Source: Arsenicibacter rosenii (lineage in GTDB: Bacteria; Bacteroidota; Bacteroidia; Cytophagales; Spirosomataceae). Taken from it: a stretch of 64,000 nucleotides of DNA. A program made the position numbers and the translations under genes. The notes beneath the pieces are model-generated. The model searched no databases, was not told the DNA's origin, and saw only the letters and a list, made by a program, of their open reading frames with translations. The DNA lies in assembly GCF_001870735.1 (NCBI RefSeq), contig NZ_MORL01000020.1, positions 41,331 through 105,330 of the forward strand, read 5' to 3'. Of this stretch, positions 18,573 to 27,103 are shown in pieces (the first letter of the stretch is position 1; each line of letters begins with the position of its first letter).

Positions 18573-19090
18573 ACAATAAAAGGACTTCCTTGGATTTATT
18601 GACCTAAAACCGAATGGGAAGGAATCTATGGCCAGGGAAAGCAGTAGGTAAAGACGGGTCATGAGAAAAGCTTTTTTGTTTTTCATGTACGGAATATCCG
18701 CCCCCAAAAATGCCCCCGAAATGCCTCCTGCTGTTAACCCATTTCGGACATTCTTTTGCCCATTTCGGACATTGGTCGCTTTTTTACAGAAAAAACACCT
18801 TTTATGTGCCAATAAGTATACATAATAGACATAATGTTAACTTAAAGAAGCGGTGTAAGCTAGTAGAGAAAAGATACCTGCTACTAGTAAAACAAGGGTG
18901 AGAAATATGTATCCATGGCAGACAGTGATGATAATTGCAGGCGCCGGGTATGCGGCCAGATCCATGTTGAGTTTACCAGGGTACGTTTGCTCCACCATCC
19001 GGGGCATAGTGAGTTCATGCTATTGCATCGGTGATAGATTGACATGATCCATAAGTTAACCTGTTTGCTGCCATTTTTTTCCGGGACAAG
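18573..19090. other. Intergenic region upstream of the giant gene
   Basis: About 500 bp between the start of the giant gene (18572) and the stop of the hybrid sensor gene (19091). It holds the 21-bp-phased operator at 18738-18773. The rest (18780-19090) is without recognisable genes, RNA structures or a clear terminator. Confidence 0.6.
18738..18773 (-). promoter_or_regulatory. Candidate operator: two direct repeats spaced 21 bp (giant Ig-repeat gene)
   Basis: CCCATTTCGGACATT occurs at 18738-18752 and again at 18759-18773, exactly 21 bp apart. On the coding strand the core is AATGTCCGAAATGGG. The near edge is 166 bp upstream of ATG 18572. The same core (TGTCCGnAAT) and the same 21-bp spacing occur upstream of the genes starting at 24064 and 30757. 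Two helical turns is the usual spacing for AraC-family half-sites; binding is inferred. Confidence 0.6.
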
Positions 19091-22000
19091 TCACGCTATA
19101 TCCTCCCTATCACCCGTATACGCCGATGGCAGGACACCATATTTTTCCTGAAAGCTACGCGTGAAATACGACAGGCTCTCAAATCCCACGGCAAATGCCA
19201 CTTCCGAAACGCTCAGCGTGCCCTGCCGGATAAGCACCGCTGACCGCTCCAGCCGGCGGTTCCGGATAAATTCTACGGTGGTTTGGCCGGTAAGTGTTTT
19301 CAGTTTTCTCACCAGCTGCCGAGGGCTCAGATTCAGCTGCCGGCTCAGTTGTTCAACATCAAACGTACTATCCGCCATGTTGCTGTCGACAAGGGTCTGC
19401 ACCTGCTCCAGGAAGTTATTTTCTGTCAGAATCAGCTGCTCACTGACAGGTTCAGCAACAGTAACAGGCAGTGGTCCCGGATGTGACTGATAATACTGTG
19501 CCAGCCGTTCACGCTGCCGGATCAGATTCTTCACCCGCACCCGGATTTCGGTTGCGTCAAAGGGCTTGGTCAGGTAGTCATCCGCGCCCAGCCCGAAACC
19601 CTCTATCCGGTCTTCGACCGTCGCTTTGGCTGTCAGCATCACTACCGGAATATGACTTGTCGCCACCTGCGTTTTCAGGATCCGGCAGAAGCCGAAGCCG
19701 TCGAGGTGCGGCATCATCAGGTCGCAGATCACCAGATCGGGGGTTACTTCGGTAGCCTTCTGCAACCCCTGTAGCCCGTCTTCTGCCTCCATGATCACAT
19801 AGTCGCCGGCAAAAACCGATCGCAGGAAGGTCCGGATATCGGCATTGTCGTCAATGATCAGCAGAATTTTTTCCGAAGCCGCGCCGGCCTGCGCCGTGGT
19901 GTCAGACGGGGCGCAGGCCAACTCTGTTAACGCCTCGTCCGGCCAGACCGACACGACCGGACGTTCATTGCTTCCTGGCGCCGGGGGCAGCGGCAGCATG
20001 ACCCGGAACGTAGTCCCCTGCCCTTCTGTACTCGTCACACTAACCGTTCCTTTCAGCACCGTTACCAGCTCCTGGACCAGTGCCAGGCCAATGCCCGTAC
20101 CTCCGTGCGCTCGTCTCTCTCCGTTTCCGGCCTGATAAAACCGGTCAAAGATTTTCGGTAGCTGCGCCGCCGGTATACCGATGCCCGTGTCCGAAACAGT
20201 CAGTTCGAGCCGTGAGTTTTCCGGCCGCCAGGCCACCTCCATCTGCACAGTGCCTCCCGGGGGCGTAAACTTAAAAGCATTCGATAGCAGGTTGGTTAGT
20301 ATTTTTTCCAGCTTATCCCGGTCGGCATAGACCCAGCAGGGGGCCGGATTGCGGTCAAATTCAAATTGGATCGACTTACCGGCCGCTAATGACACATACG
20401 AACTGGTCAGTGTTCTGATAAACGACGCGACATCAACCGCAACGGTTTCTACCTGCATGTTACCGGCCTCCAGTTTGCTCAGATCGAGTACCTGATTAAT
20501 CAATGCCAGTAAGCGGCGGCCGTTGTGTTCCATCATTGATAATTCGGCCTCCCCGGGTTGTTTATGGCGACGGTTACTCAAGGGTCCCAGAATCAGGGTC
20601 AGCGGCGTACGGAACTCGTGCGAAATATTAGTAAAAAACCGGGTTTTCAACGCATCCAGCCCTGCCAGCCGACCAGCCTCCTGCTGCTCAAACGCGACTT
20701 GCTGCTGTAATAAAAGCCGCTGGGTCTGGATGCGGTAAGCCTGGAGCCCTACTACAGTGATCACGACCATGTAGAACAGGTACGCCCACCAGGTCCGGTA
20801 AAACGGCGGATGCACCCTGACCTGAAGCGTTACCGGTTCACTCCAGACATCGCCGTCCGCCGAACCCGTTACCTGTAAGGTATAATGCCCGTCGGGTAAT
20901 TGGGCATAATTGGCAAACCGGTTTGTACCGGCTTCTACCCAATCCCGGTCGATCCCTTCGAGGCGATACCGGAACCGGTTCTTGCCGACATTGGTATAAT
21001 CCATCACCGCAAACTCAAATGTCAGCAGATTCTGATCATGTGCCAGGTGAAGCTCTGTCGTATGATCAATGGTACCGGCTAATATGCCCGAATCATCGCC
21101 TGGTTCTACCGGATTGTTGTTTACCTTCAGCCCGATTATGTTTAGTTTCGGTAGCTGTCTGCGCTGGCCGGTCAGCATCCCCGGCCGGAAAATGGTCAGT
21201 CCGTTTACACCGCCAAATAAAAGGTCTCCGGCCCGGTTTTTTGCGTACGACAGCGTATTAAATTCATCATCCTGTAATCCGTCGGCCTTAGTATAATTCC
21301 GGAACTCAAATGTACGCGGATTGAATCGGCTGATTCCTTTGTTGGTACTCAGCCACAGGTTTCTGAATTCATCGGTCAGTATGCCGTATACCACTTTATT
21401 GGGCAATCCGCGGGCTACATTGACATGCTCAAACCGGCCGGTCTGCCGGTTCAGACGATCCAGTCCACCGCCCTTGGTACCGATCCAGAGAAACCGGCCG
21501 GGCTGGTACGGATCAGCGGCCAGGCTAAGAATAAAGTCATTGCTCAGGCTTTGCCGGTCCGTAACGGAATTTCTGTACATGGAAAAAACGGGCCGGTGCA
21601 ACGGGTGCTGTACTTTTACCAGCCCTTTCTGGGTACCTATCCAGAAGACGCTGTCGGCTTCCGAAACAAAGGCAAATGTCTCCACATCGCCCCCGCTTTG
21701 CTGCAATAAATGCTGATAATGGTGTATCGTAAACTGTTCTGTCTGCCGGTTGAAGCAGAGTAAATTACCGTTTGTCGCCCCAATCCACAGATTTCCGCTC
21801 CGGTCTTCATAGGTCTGGTTACCGGTAAAGCCAAAATATACGCCCTGCGGCAGCGGGTATTTTTTAAGCAGCTTCCATTGAGGCGAAAACCAGAATAGCC
21901 GGTTTTCATGCGTTTCAAAGTTTACGTTTGACACCCAGAATGATCCGTCCCGACTCTGAATCATGTTGCGCTGCCGCTGATCGGCGGAGGGCAAACGGGG

Positions 22001-23194
22001 GTCCAGAAAAGGGGTTAGTTTATCCTGCTGTACCGCAATCTGCCCGTAAGCGTATAGTACCCTCGCATAGGTCCGGCCCTGCCCGTCCACATACAGATTA
22101 CCCAGCGACTTGCCCGATAATACATTCTGAAACTGCTTAACGGCCGGATTGAACTTCCTGAGTCCGTAACCGGCGGTACCGATCCAGATGTTCCCGGCCT
22201 GATCTTTCAGTGCTTTGGTTATCTGAAAAACCTGTGGCGGCAGGGAAGCATAAACATCCTGTTTGGTCAGGCTATCGCGTATGAACAGGTCACCGGCCGA
22301 AAACAGCCAGAGGTTTCCCCCTTTTGTGATAGCCAGCCGTGTCTGATCAAAAACGTCGATTTTAACATCCAGCGCGTCTCCCTGGCCGGGAAACCGGATT
22401 ACTTTCTTTACTCCGTTATGCCAGCTAATCAGCTGATTCCCTGTACTGACAAATAAATAGTCTTTCCGGTAGTCTTTATACAGATCAATAACCACCGGTT
22501 TAGTACCTTCAAGCAGGTTCAGGTTTTTTAATCCGGCAGGGTGTTTCCAGTTAAACGTGTACACATTATCCTGCATCCCGGTTATCGCCTGACCATCGGC
22601 CCCGAATGCAAAGGAGTAATTAACGTTGTTCGGCTCCTCATTTGCAAGCTCTACGGCGATACAGCGCACCTGATCGGTAAAGTCGGCTTTCTCAGGAAAC
22701 CCTTGCCGTAACGTTTCCGGTAATACGATTTTAAACGGACGGCCGACGCTCGTGCCAACCCAGATATTGCCCTCCGGATCTTCACTCAGCAACCGGATAT
22801 CATAATTCCCTGCTGTTGCCTTACCCTTATTACGAATTAGTATATGATAAAACCGCCCGTTACGATCGTCATATAAGTTGAGCCCGTTGGCTTGTGTACC
22901 TATCCAAAGCCTTCCCTTCCGGTCGACCAGCAAAGCCGAGCAGGCATCGTCTGAAAGGCTGAATTCGTTATACGGATCATGCGTAAATACCTGAAAATTA
23001 TAACCATCATAACGGTTAAGACCATCTTTCGTAGCCACCCAGATAAACCCTTTCCGGTCCTGCTTAATGTCGAAAACCATTCCCTGCGACAGCCCGTCAG
23101 AAATGGTCAGCTCCTGCCAGCCTTTCATTAATGGCATCTGTTGAGCCCGCAGCATGTATGGTATTAATAGAAACAGGTAAACAAAACGCATCAT
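19091..23194 (-). CDS. Hybrid two-component system protein (beta-propeller sensor, kinase, receiver, AraC output)
   Basis: A 1367-residue one-protein signalling system of the HTCS type. Start chosen at ATG 23194 (MMRFVYLFLLIPYMLRAQ), which gives a good signal peptide; the frame extends to 23239. Order: periplasmic reg_prop beta-propeller repeats (about 25-690, for example DRKGFIWVATKDGLNRYDG), Y_Y_Y domain (about 715-800, RYRLEGIDRDW), one membrane helix (about 805-825), HisKA (FFTNISHEFRTPLTLILG), HATPase (NLLSNAFKFTPPGG, GGTGIGLALV), receiver (IIDDNAD, CDLMMPHLDG, LTKPF) and C-terminal AraC/HTH_18 domain (LSRQLNLSPRQLVRKLK, VAFAVGFESLSYFTRSFQ). All catalytic motifs look intact. HTCS proteins usually sense oligosaccharides and control neighbouring glycan-use genes; here the neighbours are surface proteins instead. 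Confidence 0.94.
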   Translation of the reverse strand: MMRFVYLFLLIPYMLRAQQMPLMKGWQELTISDGLSQGMVFDIKQDRKGFIWVATKDGLNRYDGYNFQVFTHDPYNEFSLSDDACSALLVDRKGRLWIGTQANGLNLYDDRNGRFYHILIRNKGKATAGNYDIRLLSEDPEGNIWVGTSVGRPFKIVLPETLRQGFPEKADFTDQVRCIAVELANEEPNNVNYSFAFGADGQAITGMQDNVYTFNWKHPAGLKNLNLLEGTKPVVIDLYKDYRKDYLFVSTGNQLISWHNGVKKVIRFPGQGDALDVKIDVFDQTRLAITKGGNLWLFSAGDLFIRDSLTKQDVYASLPPQVFQITKALKDQAGNIWIGTAGYGLRKFNPAVKQFQNVLSGKSLGNLYVDGQGRTYARVLYAYGQIAVQQDKLTPFLDPRLPSADQRQRNMIQSRDGSFWVSNVNFETHENRLFWFSPQWKLLKKYPLPQGVYFGFTGNQTYEDRSGNLWIGATNGNLLCFNRQTEQFTIHHYQHLLQQSGGDVETFAFVSEADSVFWIGTQKGLVKVQHPLHRPVFSMYRNSVTDRQSLSNDFILSLAADPYQPGRFLWIGTKGGGLDRLNRQTGRFEHVNVARGLPNKVVYGILTDEFRNLWLSTNKGISRFNPRTFEFRNYTKADGLQDDEFNTLSYAKNRAGDLLFGGVNGLTIFRPGMLTGQRRQLPKLNIIGLKVNNNPVEPGDDSGILAGTIDHTTELHLAHDQNLLTFEFAVMDYTNVGKNRFRYRLEGIDRDWVEAGTNRFANYAQLPDGHYTLQVTGSADGDVWSEPVTLQVRVHPPFYRTWWAYLFYMVVITVVGLQAYRIQTQRLLLQQQVAFEQQEAGRLAGLDALKTRFFTNISHEFRTPLTLILGPLSNRRHKQPGEAELSMMEHNGRRLLALINQVLDLSKLEAGNMQVETVAVDVASFIRTLTSSYVSLAAGKSIQFEFDRNPAPCWVYADRDKLEKILTNLLSNAFKFTPPGGTVQMEVAWRPENSRLELTVSDTGIGIPAAQLPKIFDRFYQAGNGERRAHGGTGIGLALVQELVTVLKGTVSVTSTEGQGTTFRVMLPLPPAPGSNERPVVSVWPDEALTELACAPSDTTAQAGAASEKILLIIDDNADIRTFLRSVFAGDYVIMEAEDGLQGLQKATEVTPDLVICDLMMPHLDGFGFCRILKTQVATSHIPVVMLTAKATVEDRIEGFGLGADDYLTKPFDATEIRVRVKNLIRQRERLAQYYQSHPGPLPVTVAEPVSEQLILTENNFLEQVQTLVDSNMADSTFDVEQLSRQLNLSPRQLVRKLKTLTGQTTVEFIRNRRLERSAVLIRQGTLSVSEVAFAVGFESLSYFTRSFQEKYGVLPSAYTGDREDIA

Positions 23195-23265
23195 ATTTCG
23201 CCCTTTAAGTGGCAAAATACAGCATTTTTGTGTTCTCATGTTAACTTATAGGTACACAATGTAAA

Positions 23266-23287
23266 GGGCGGCCACGTGGGGCCGCCC
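23266..23287. terminator. GGGCGGCC/GGCCGCCC hairpin
   Basis: GGGCGGCC (23266-23273) pairs with GGCCGCCC (23280-23287). About 25 bases are nearly the same as the terminator at 10827-10857, but there is no T run here. In both places it follows the end of a gene coding the 'GTACP' module. Confidence 0.55.
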
Positions 23288-23296
23288 CTACAGTTG

Positions 23297-23606
23297 TTAT
23301 GGGCAGGCCGTGCCGGTCACGGCAACCGTCTGCGTCACCACGCAATTGCCGCTGTATACCGTCAGGGTATACGTGCCGGACTTGATTACATCCGGGAAGA
23401 CTACCTGGCGCCGGACTACCAATGACGCGGTTTTGGGTAAAGATACTGAATTGTCCGACTGCCGCTTCGATAGCTCCCCCGCCCGGGTCAAGCGTCAGCG
23501 AGGCGGTCTTTACGTAATCAGTTATATTCTTTTAAGGGATAGCCTGGTTTTACATGGATTTAAGAAGTCCGCCGATTCCTCCCGCTGTTAGCTCATTTCC
23601 GGCATC
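23297..23606 (-). pseudogene. Relic of a gene carrying the shared C-terminal module
   Basis: The last 35 codons (VFPDVIKSGTYTLTVYSG ... AVTGTACP) match the end of the giant protein at 10887-11000 almost residue for residue. The upstream sequence does not continue the match: the conserved GPxGYV part is absent and no good start exists (the open frame begins at TTG 23491). Further upstream, 23578-23606 (CCCGCTGTTAGCTCATTTCCGGC) resembles the giant gene's operator region at 18727-18750 but keeps only one half-site. The simplest reading is an internally deleted paralogue of the giant gene that retains its promoter and its tail. Confidence 0.6.
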
Positions 23607-23635
23607 AGGTATTTTTTTCGCGAAAAACGGCCTTT

Positions 23636-24064
23636 TCACGGCCTGAAAACCACCGGAAAGTCCATTTTCCGGCCATTGGCTCCCGCTATCCGCGCCGGCG
23701 GCTGTCGTTGCAGAATGGCTTCGGCAGCCTGCAGAACGGCAGCATCCAGCAGCGGTCCGGCCGATTTGATAATACGGACAACCCCGATATAGCCATCCCC
23801 CCGCTCATGAACGCGGATGATTACGGTCCCTTCGTGCCCCATCTGTAAGGCCGGTGCGGGGTATTTTACTTCGTGGAGTAAGGTGTTGCGGAATGAACGC
23901 AACGGATCATAATGTGCCTCAGCCGCTGCCGGCGGTTCCGCTACGGCAGGGGTCGTTCCCGCACTCTCAGCGGCGTCGGATACAGGCGATGTTGAGGATT
24001 GGGCCATGACCGGACAATATGCCACGGACACCAGACCGATAAGAAGCAGATAGTAGTTTTTCAT
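23636..24064 (-). CDS. Secreted TonB-C-terminal-domain protein
   Basis: A 142-residue protein with a signal peptide (1-21, ending PVMAQ), a Pro/Ala/Glu-rich linker (about 22-50), and a TonB C-terminal fold at about 60-140: VKYPAPALQMGHEGTVIIRVHERGDGYIG is the recognisable YP-x(5)-GxEGxVxVxFxVxxxG pattern (broken over residues 66-95), followed by LLDAAVLQAAEAI. It lacks the N-terminal membrane anchor of a true TonB, so it is probably a periplasmic stand-alone domain rather than an ExbBD-linked energy transducer. The upstream 21-bp-phased repeats (24120-24155) link its expression to that of the large surface proteins. Its partner is unknown. Confidence 0.82.
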   Translation of the reverse strand: MKNYYLLLIGLVSVAYCPVMAQSSTSPVSDAAESAGTTPAVAEPPAAAEAHYDPLRSFRNTLLHEVKYPAPALQMGHEGTVIIRVHERGDGYIGVVRIIKSAGPLLDAAVLQAAEAILQRQPPARIAGANGRKMDFPVVFRP

Positions 24065-24119
24065 AAATGATCAGCTGGCTTTCTTCGACCAAAACTAGCT
24101 GACCACAGACCGGTGGCTT

Positions 24120-24155
24120 GTCAATTTCCGGACAAATCCTGTTGATTTCCGGACA
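24120..24155 (-). promoter_or_regulatory. Candidate operator: two direct repeats spaced 21 bp (TonB-like gene)
   Basis: TTTCCGGACA occurs at 24125-24134 and 24146-24155, exactly 21 bp apart; on the coding strand TGTCCGGAAAT. The near edge is about 55-60 bp upstream of ATG 24064 and just after the stop of the hybrid sensor gene (24176). About 38 bases are nearly identical to 30819-30853. Confidence 0.65.
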
Positions 24156-24175
24156 CGCTCCGCTTTGCGGCGGGA

Positions 24176-26971
24176 TTATTCCTGACCGGAAGGCTCTTTC
24201 AGTTGCCGGACATAATCTGAGGGACTCGACCCGGTATATTCACGGAAGACACGGCTGAAATAAGACAGATTATCGAATCCGACCCGATAGGCGGTTTCGC
24301 TCGGACTCAGGCCCGATTTGAGCAGTTCAGCGGCGTGGCGCAGCCGGTACGTCCGGATTACTTCACCGGCAGTCATATTCAGCAATGCATTCAGTTTTCT
24401 GGCCAGCGTACGGCTGCTCATGGCCAGCGACTTAGCCAGCCCTTCCACATCAAACTCAACGTTTTCGAGCTGTAGATCAATCTGCCGGTACAATTCATCA
24501 ATAAACGCCTGTTGCTGCACCGTAAACACCGGTTCCGGTATTGACCGGGCAGCCGTTGCTCCCGCAGGCCTGATTACCTGTTCCCGGAAATATGCCCGGA
24601 TCACCTGTTGCCGCGCCAGCAGATTCTGTACGCGGACCAGTAATTCCTGCGCCACAAAGGGCTTGGTCAGGTAATCATCGGCGCCGGTTCCGAGCCCCTG
24701 CAACCGGTCATCGAGGGCAGCCCGGGCGGTGAGCATCACAACGGGTATATGGCTTGTGGCCTGGTCCTGACGGAGGTAGCGGCACAGCGTGATGCCGTCG
24801 AGCACCGGCATCATTACATCGGTTACGATCAGATCAGGAACCGCCTGCCGGGCCTGATCCAGCCCCGCCTGCCCGTCGGTGGCTTCCAGTATCCGGTAAT
24901 ACGGGTTCAGGATTGACCGGACGTAGGTCCGGAGGTCTTCATTATCTTCGACAATCAGCACCACAGGCTGATGGGTTGCTTCCTCCGGAAACGACGTTGC
25001 CATGACCGGTTCCGCAGACTCAGGCCGGACCGGTACAACAACGGCATCCGCTTCTGCCACCGGCTCCGTTCCGGACAGGGCCTGTACCGGCAAGGTAACG
25101 GTAAACGTGGTACCGGCTCCCAACTGGCTGTCGGCCTTAATATCCCCGTCCAGCAAACGAACCAGTTCCCGCACCAATGCCAGCCCGACGCCTGTTCCTT
25201 CGTAGCCGCGCCGCTGGCTGGCATCCACCTGATAAAAGCGGTCAAAAATAAACGGCAGATGTTCGGGCGCAATGCCTGTTCCGGTATCGGTTACGGTCAG
25301 CACCAGCGCCGCATCACGGTAAGACACCTTCACCGTAACCGATCCGCCGGCCGACGTAAATTTCAGGGCATTGGCAATCAGGTTTGTTATGATTTTTTCC
25401 AGTTTGTCGCTGTCGTAACCGGCGATAAACGCCGACCGGTCTTGCGTCAGCGACAGCTGTATCCGGTTGGCAGCGGCCAGCGATTCAAAGGCAAACACCC
25501 GTATCCGGATATCAGCGACCAGGTCACCCGGCTGCAGATCAGGTTTCAGTTGCCCGTTGTCGAGCTTTGCCAGGTCCAGCAGCTGATTGATCAGCGTCTG
25601 CAACCGGCTGGCATTACGGTGCATGATGCGGTAAAGCTCTTCGGCCGGGAACCGCTGTACGAGATCACTGAGCGGCCCGATCAGCAGCGTCAGCGGCGTC
25701 CGGAATTCGTGCGAGATATTGGTAAAAAAGCGGGTTTTGAGCGCATCCAGCTCCACCAGTTTTTCGGCTTCGACCTTCTCCGTAAAGAGCGCTTTTTCCG
25801 TAGCCAGCCGCTTTTGTTCCGCTGCCTCAATGATTTTCCCCAACACCAGCGCCAGGGCTACAATTTCGAGGAAGTTCGTCGCATAGATCAGTGGATAGAT
25901 CCAGTCATAGGCAATGACGCCCAGCGACCGCAGGTTCAGAAAAATAAACGGAACCAGGGTGATGAAACACGGAATAAGCAGGTACGTATTCATCGGCACC
26001 CGCCGGATCAGGGCATGGCTACAGATGGCAATCAGAAAGGCTTCGGTAAACAGAAACAGGTAATTATTTGCCTGCAACAGAAACATCCGGGGCACAAATG
26101 CATGGCACACCAGTTGCAGCACACTGACGGCCACGATACCGAAAAACACCGGCCGCAGCTTAGGATAATGCCGCCGCACCGACAGCAGGGAATAAATAAA
26201 CAGGGTGTAAGTGGCCGGCATTAATTCAAAAAACGCCACGTTGAAAAAACTGGCCAGTATGGGGTAATTTCCCAGCAGGTTGCCCGTCACGCCGAAGGAG
26301 CCGAGCACCGACGCCGTGACAATGACCGTATGGAAGACATACCACCGGAAGGAACTGTCCTGGACATACCGTGCCAGAATGATATTGTAAAACACCCGTA
26401 GCAACTGAATCCCGATGACCAGCCACACCATGGCCAGGCTGCCCGGCAAGCTGTCGATATACGCCTGATAGGTCAGGAGCGTCAGAAGTCCGTTAATCGA
26501 TTCGCTGGCTTCGAGGCGGAGGTAATAGGTCTGCGGGCGGGTTACTGCCCCCAGAGAGTAGGCCGGAAACAATCCCTTGTAGGCTTTCTGCGCGGCCGGC
26601 GTCATCAGGCCGCCTTTTAAAACCGACCAGCTACCGTCGGGTTGCGGCACATAGAGGTCGATCCGGTCGCGCAGGCCATCGCTCCAGAGCAGATACCATT
26701 GCCGGTCTTTCGGGGCGGTACCGGGATCAAGGGTAAAGCGGAACCAGAAGACCTGTTTTGAAAAACCAAACTGAAAGGACTGCTGCCGGTGGGGTATAAA
26801 CGTCTGCTGCCGGACCTGATCAAACGAACGCGTCCCCGCCGGATCGGCATATACCGACACCAGCGGACACAGGTTGAGTGTTTCCGTATCGGACTTCAGG
26901 TAAACCGGCTGTGCCAACCCAACATGACACGCCAGCAAAAACAAAATCATCAGACAGACGTAACTCCGCAT
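24176..26971 (-). CDS. Hybrid sensor kinase with 7TM-DISM sensor and AraC output
   Basis: A 931-residue protein from ATG 26971 (MRSYVCLMILFLLACHVGLA), preferred to GTG 27004 because it begins a signal peptide. Order: periplasmic 7TMR-DISMED2-like domain (about 25-170, FGFSKQVFWFRFTLDP), seven-helix 7TM-DISM region (about 180-385), coiled linker (about 385-415), HisKA (FFTNISHEFRTPLTLLIGPL), HATPase (NLIANALKFTSAGG, YEGTGVGLALV), receiver (IVEDNEDLR, TDVMMPVLDG, YLTKPF), and a C-terminal HTH_18 AraC domain (AKSLAMSSRTLARKLN, TAYRVGFDNLSYFSRVFREYTG). Phosphorylation sites look intact. DISM sensors are thought to bind small molecules or carbohydrate. A good candidate to act on the 21-bp-phased operators on either side of it (24120 and 30819). 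Confidence 0.94.
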   Translation of the reverse strand: MRSYVCLMILFLLACHVGLAQPVYLKSDTETLNLCPLVSVYADPAGTRSFDQVRQQTFIPHRQQSFQFGFSKQVFWFRFTLDPGTAPKDRQWYLLWSDGLRDRIDLYVPQPDGSWSVLKGGLMTPAAQKAYKGLFPAYSLGAVTRPQTYYLRLEASESINGLLTLLTYQAYIDSLPGSLAMVWLVIGIQLLRVFYNIILARYVQDSSFRWYVFHTVIVTASVLGSFGVTGNLLGNYPILASFFNVAFFELMPATYTLFIYSLLSVRRHYPKLRPVFFGIVAVSVLQLVCHAFVPRMFLLQANNYLFLFTEAFLIAICSHALIRRVPMNTYLLIPCFITLVPFIFLNLRSLGVIAYDWIYPLIYATNFLEIVALALVLGKIIEAAEQKRLATEKALFTEKVEAEKLVELDALKTRFFTNISHEFRTPLTLLIGPLSDLVQRFPAEELYRIMHRNASRLQTLINQLLDLAKLDNGQLKPDLQPGDLVADIRIRVFAFESLAAANRIQLSLTQDRSAFIAGYDSDKLEKIITNLIANALKFTSAGGSVTVKVSYRDAALVLTVTDTGTGIAPEHLPFIFDRFYQVDASQRRGYEGTGVGLALVRELVRLLDGDIKADSQLGAGTTFTVTLPVQALSGTEPVAEADAVVVPVRPESAEPVMATSFPEEATHQPVVLIVEDNEDLRTYVRSILNPYYRILEATDGQAGLDQARQAVPDLIVTDVMMPVLDGITLCRYLRQDQATSHIPVVMLTARAALDDRLQGLGTGADDYLTKPFVAQELLVRVQNLLARQQVIRAYFREQVIRPAGATAARSIPEPVFTVQQQAFIDELYRQIDLQLENVEFDVEGLAKSLAMSSRTLARKLNALLNMTAGEVIRTYRLRHAAELLKSGLSPSETAYRVGFDNLSYFSRVFREYTGSSPSDYVRQLKEPSGQE

Positions 26972-27103
26972 ACAGTCAGGCAACCGGGTAAACGACCATA
27001 TCACACGTTACCGGTACTGGCAAAGTACGATAATTTCATTTACCCGGATTGGCACCAACGTACAATAAAGTTAATTCCCGGCTAAGACCGGTAAATTCCA
27101 GTC

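Larger units (their letters stand above)
23195..23635. other. Region with hairpin, relic and no intact gene
   Basis: Between the hybrid sensor start and the TonB-like gene stop. It holds a GGGCGGCC hairpin (23266-23287), a decayed copy of the shared C-terminal module (23297-23400) and a promoter-like relic (about 23578-23606). No intact gene is visible. Confidence 0.6.

Noticed and set aside
18573..18812. N-terminal extension of the giant protein by 80 residues
   Set aside because: It overlaps the 21-bp-phased operator, lacks coding character, and ATG 18572 gives a normal signal peptide.
24971..26224. A 417-codon open frame opposite the DISM hybrid sensor
   Set aside because: Its composition (Gln, Arg, His, Gly) mirrors the complementary strand, and all kinase motifs are on the minus strand.
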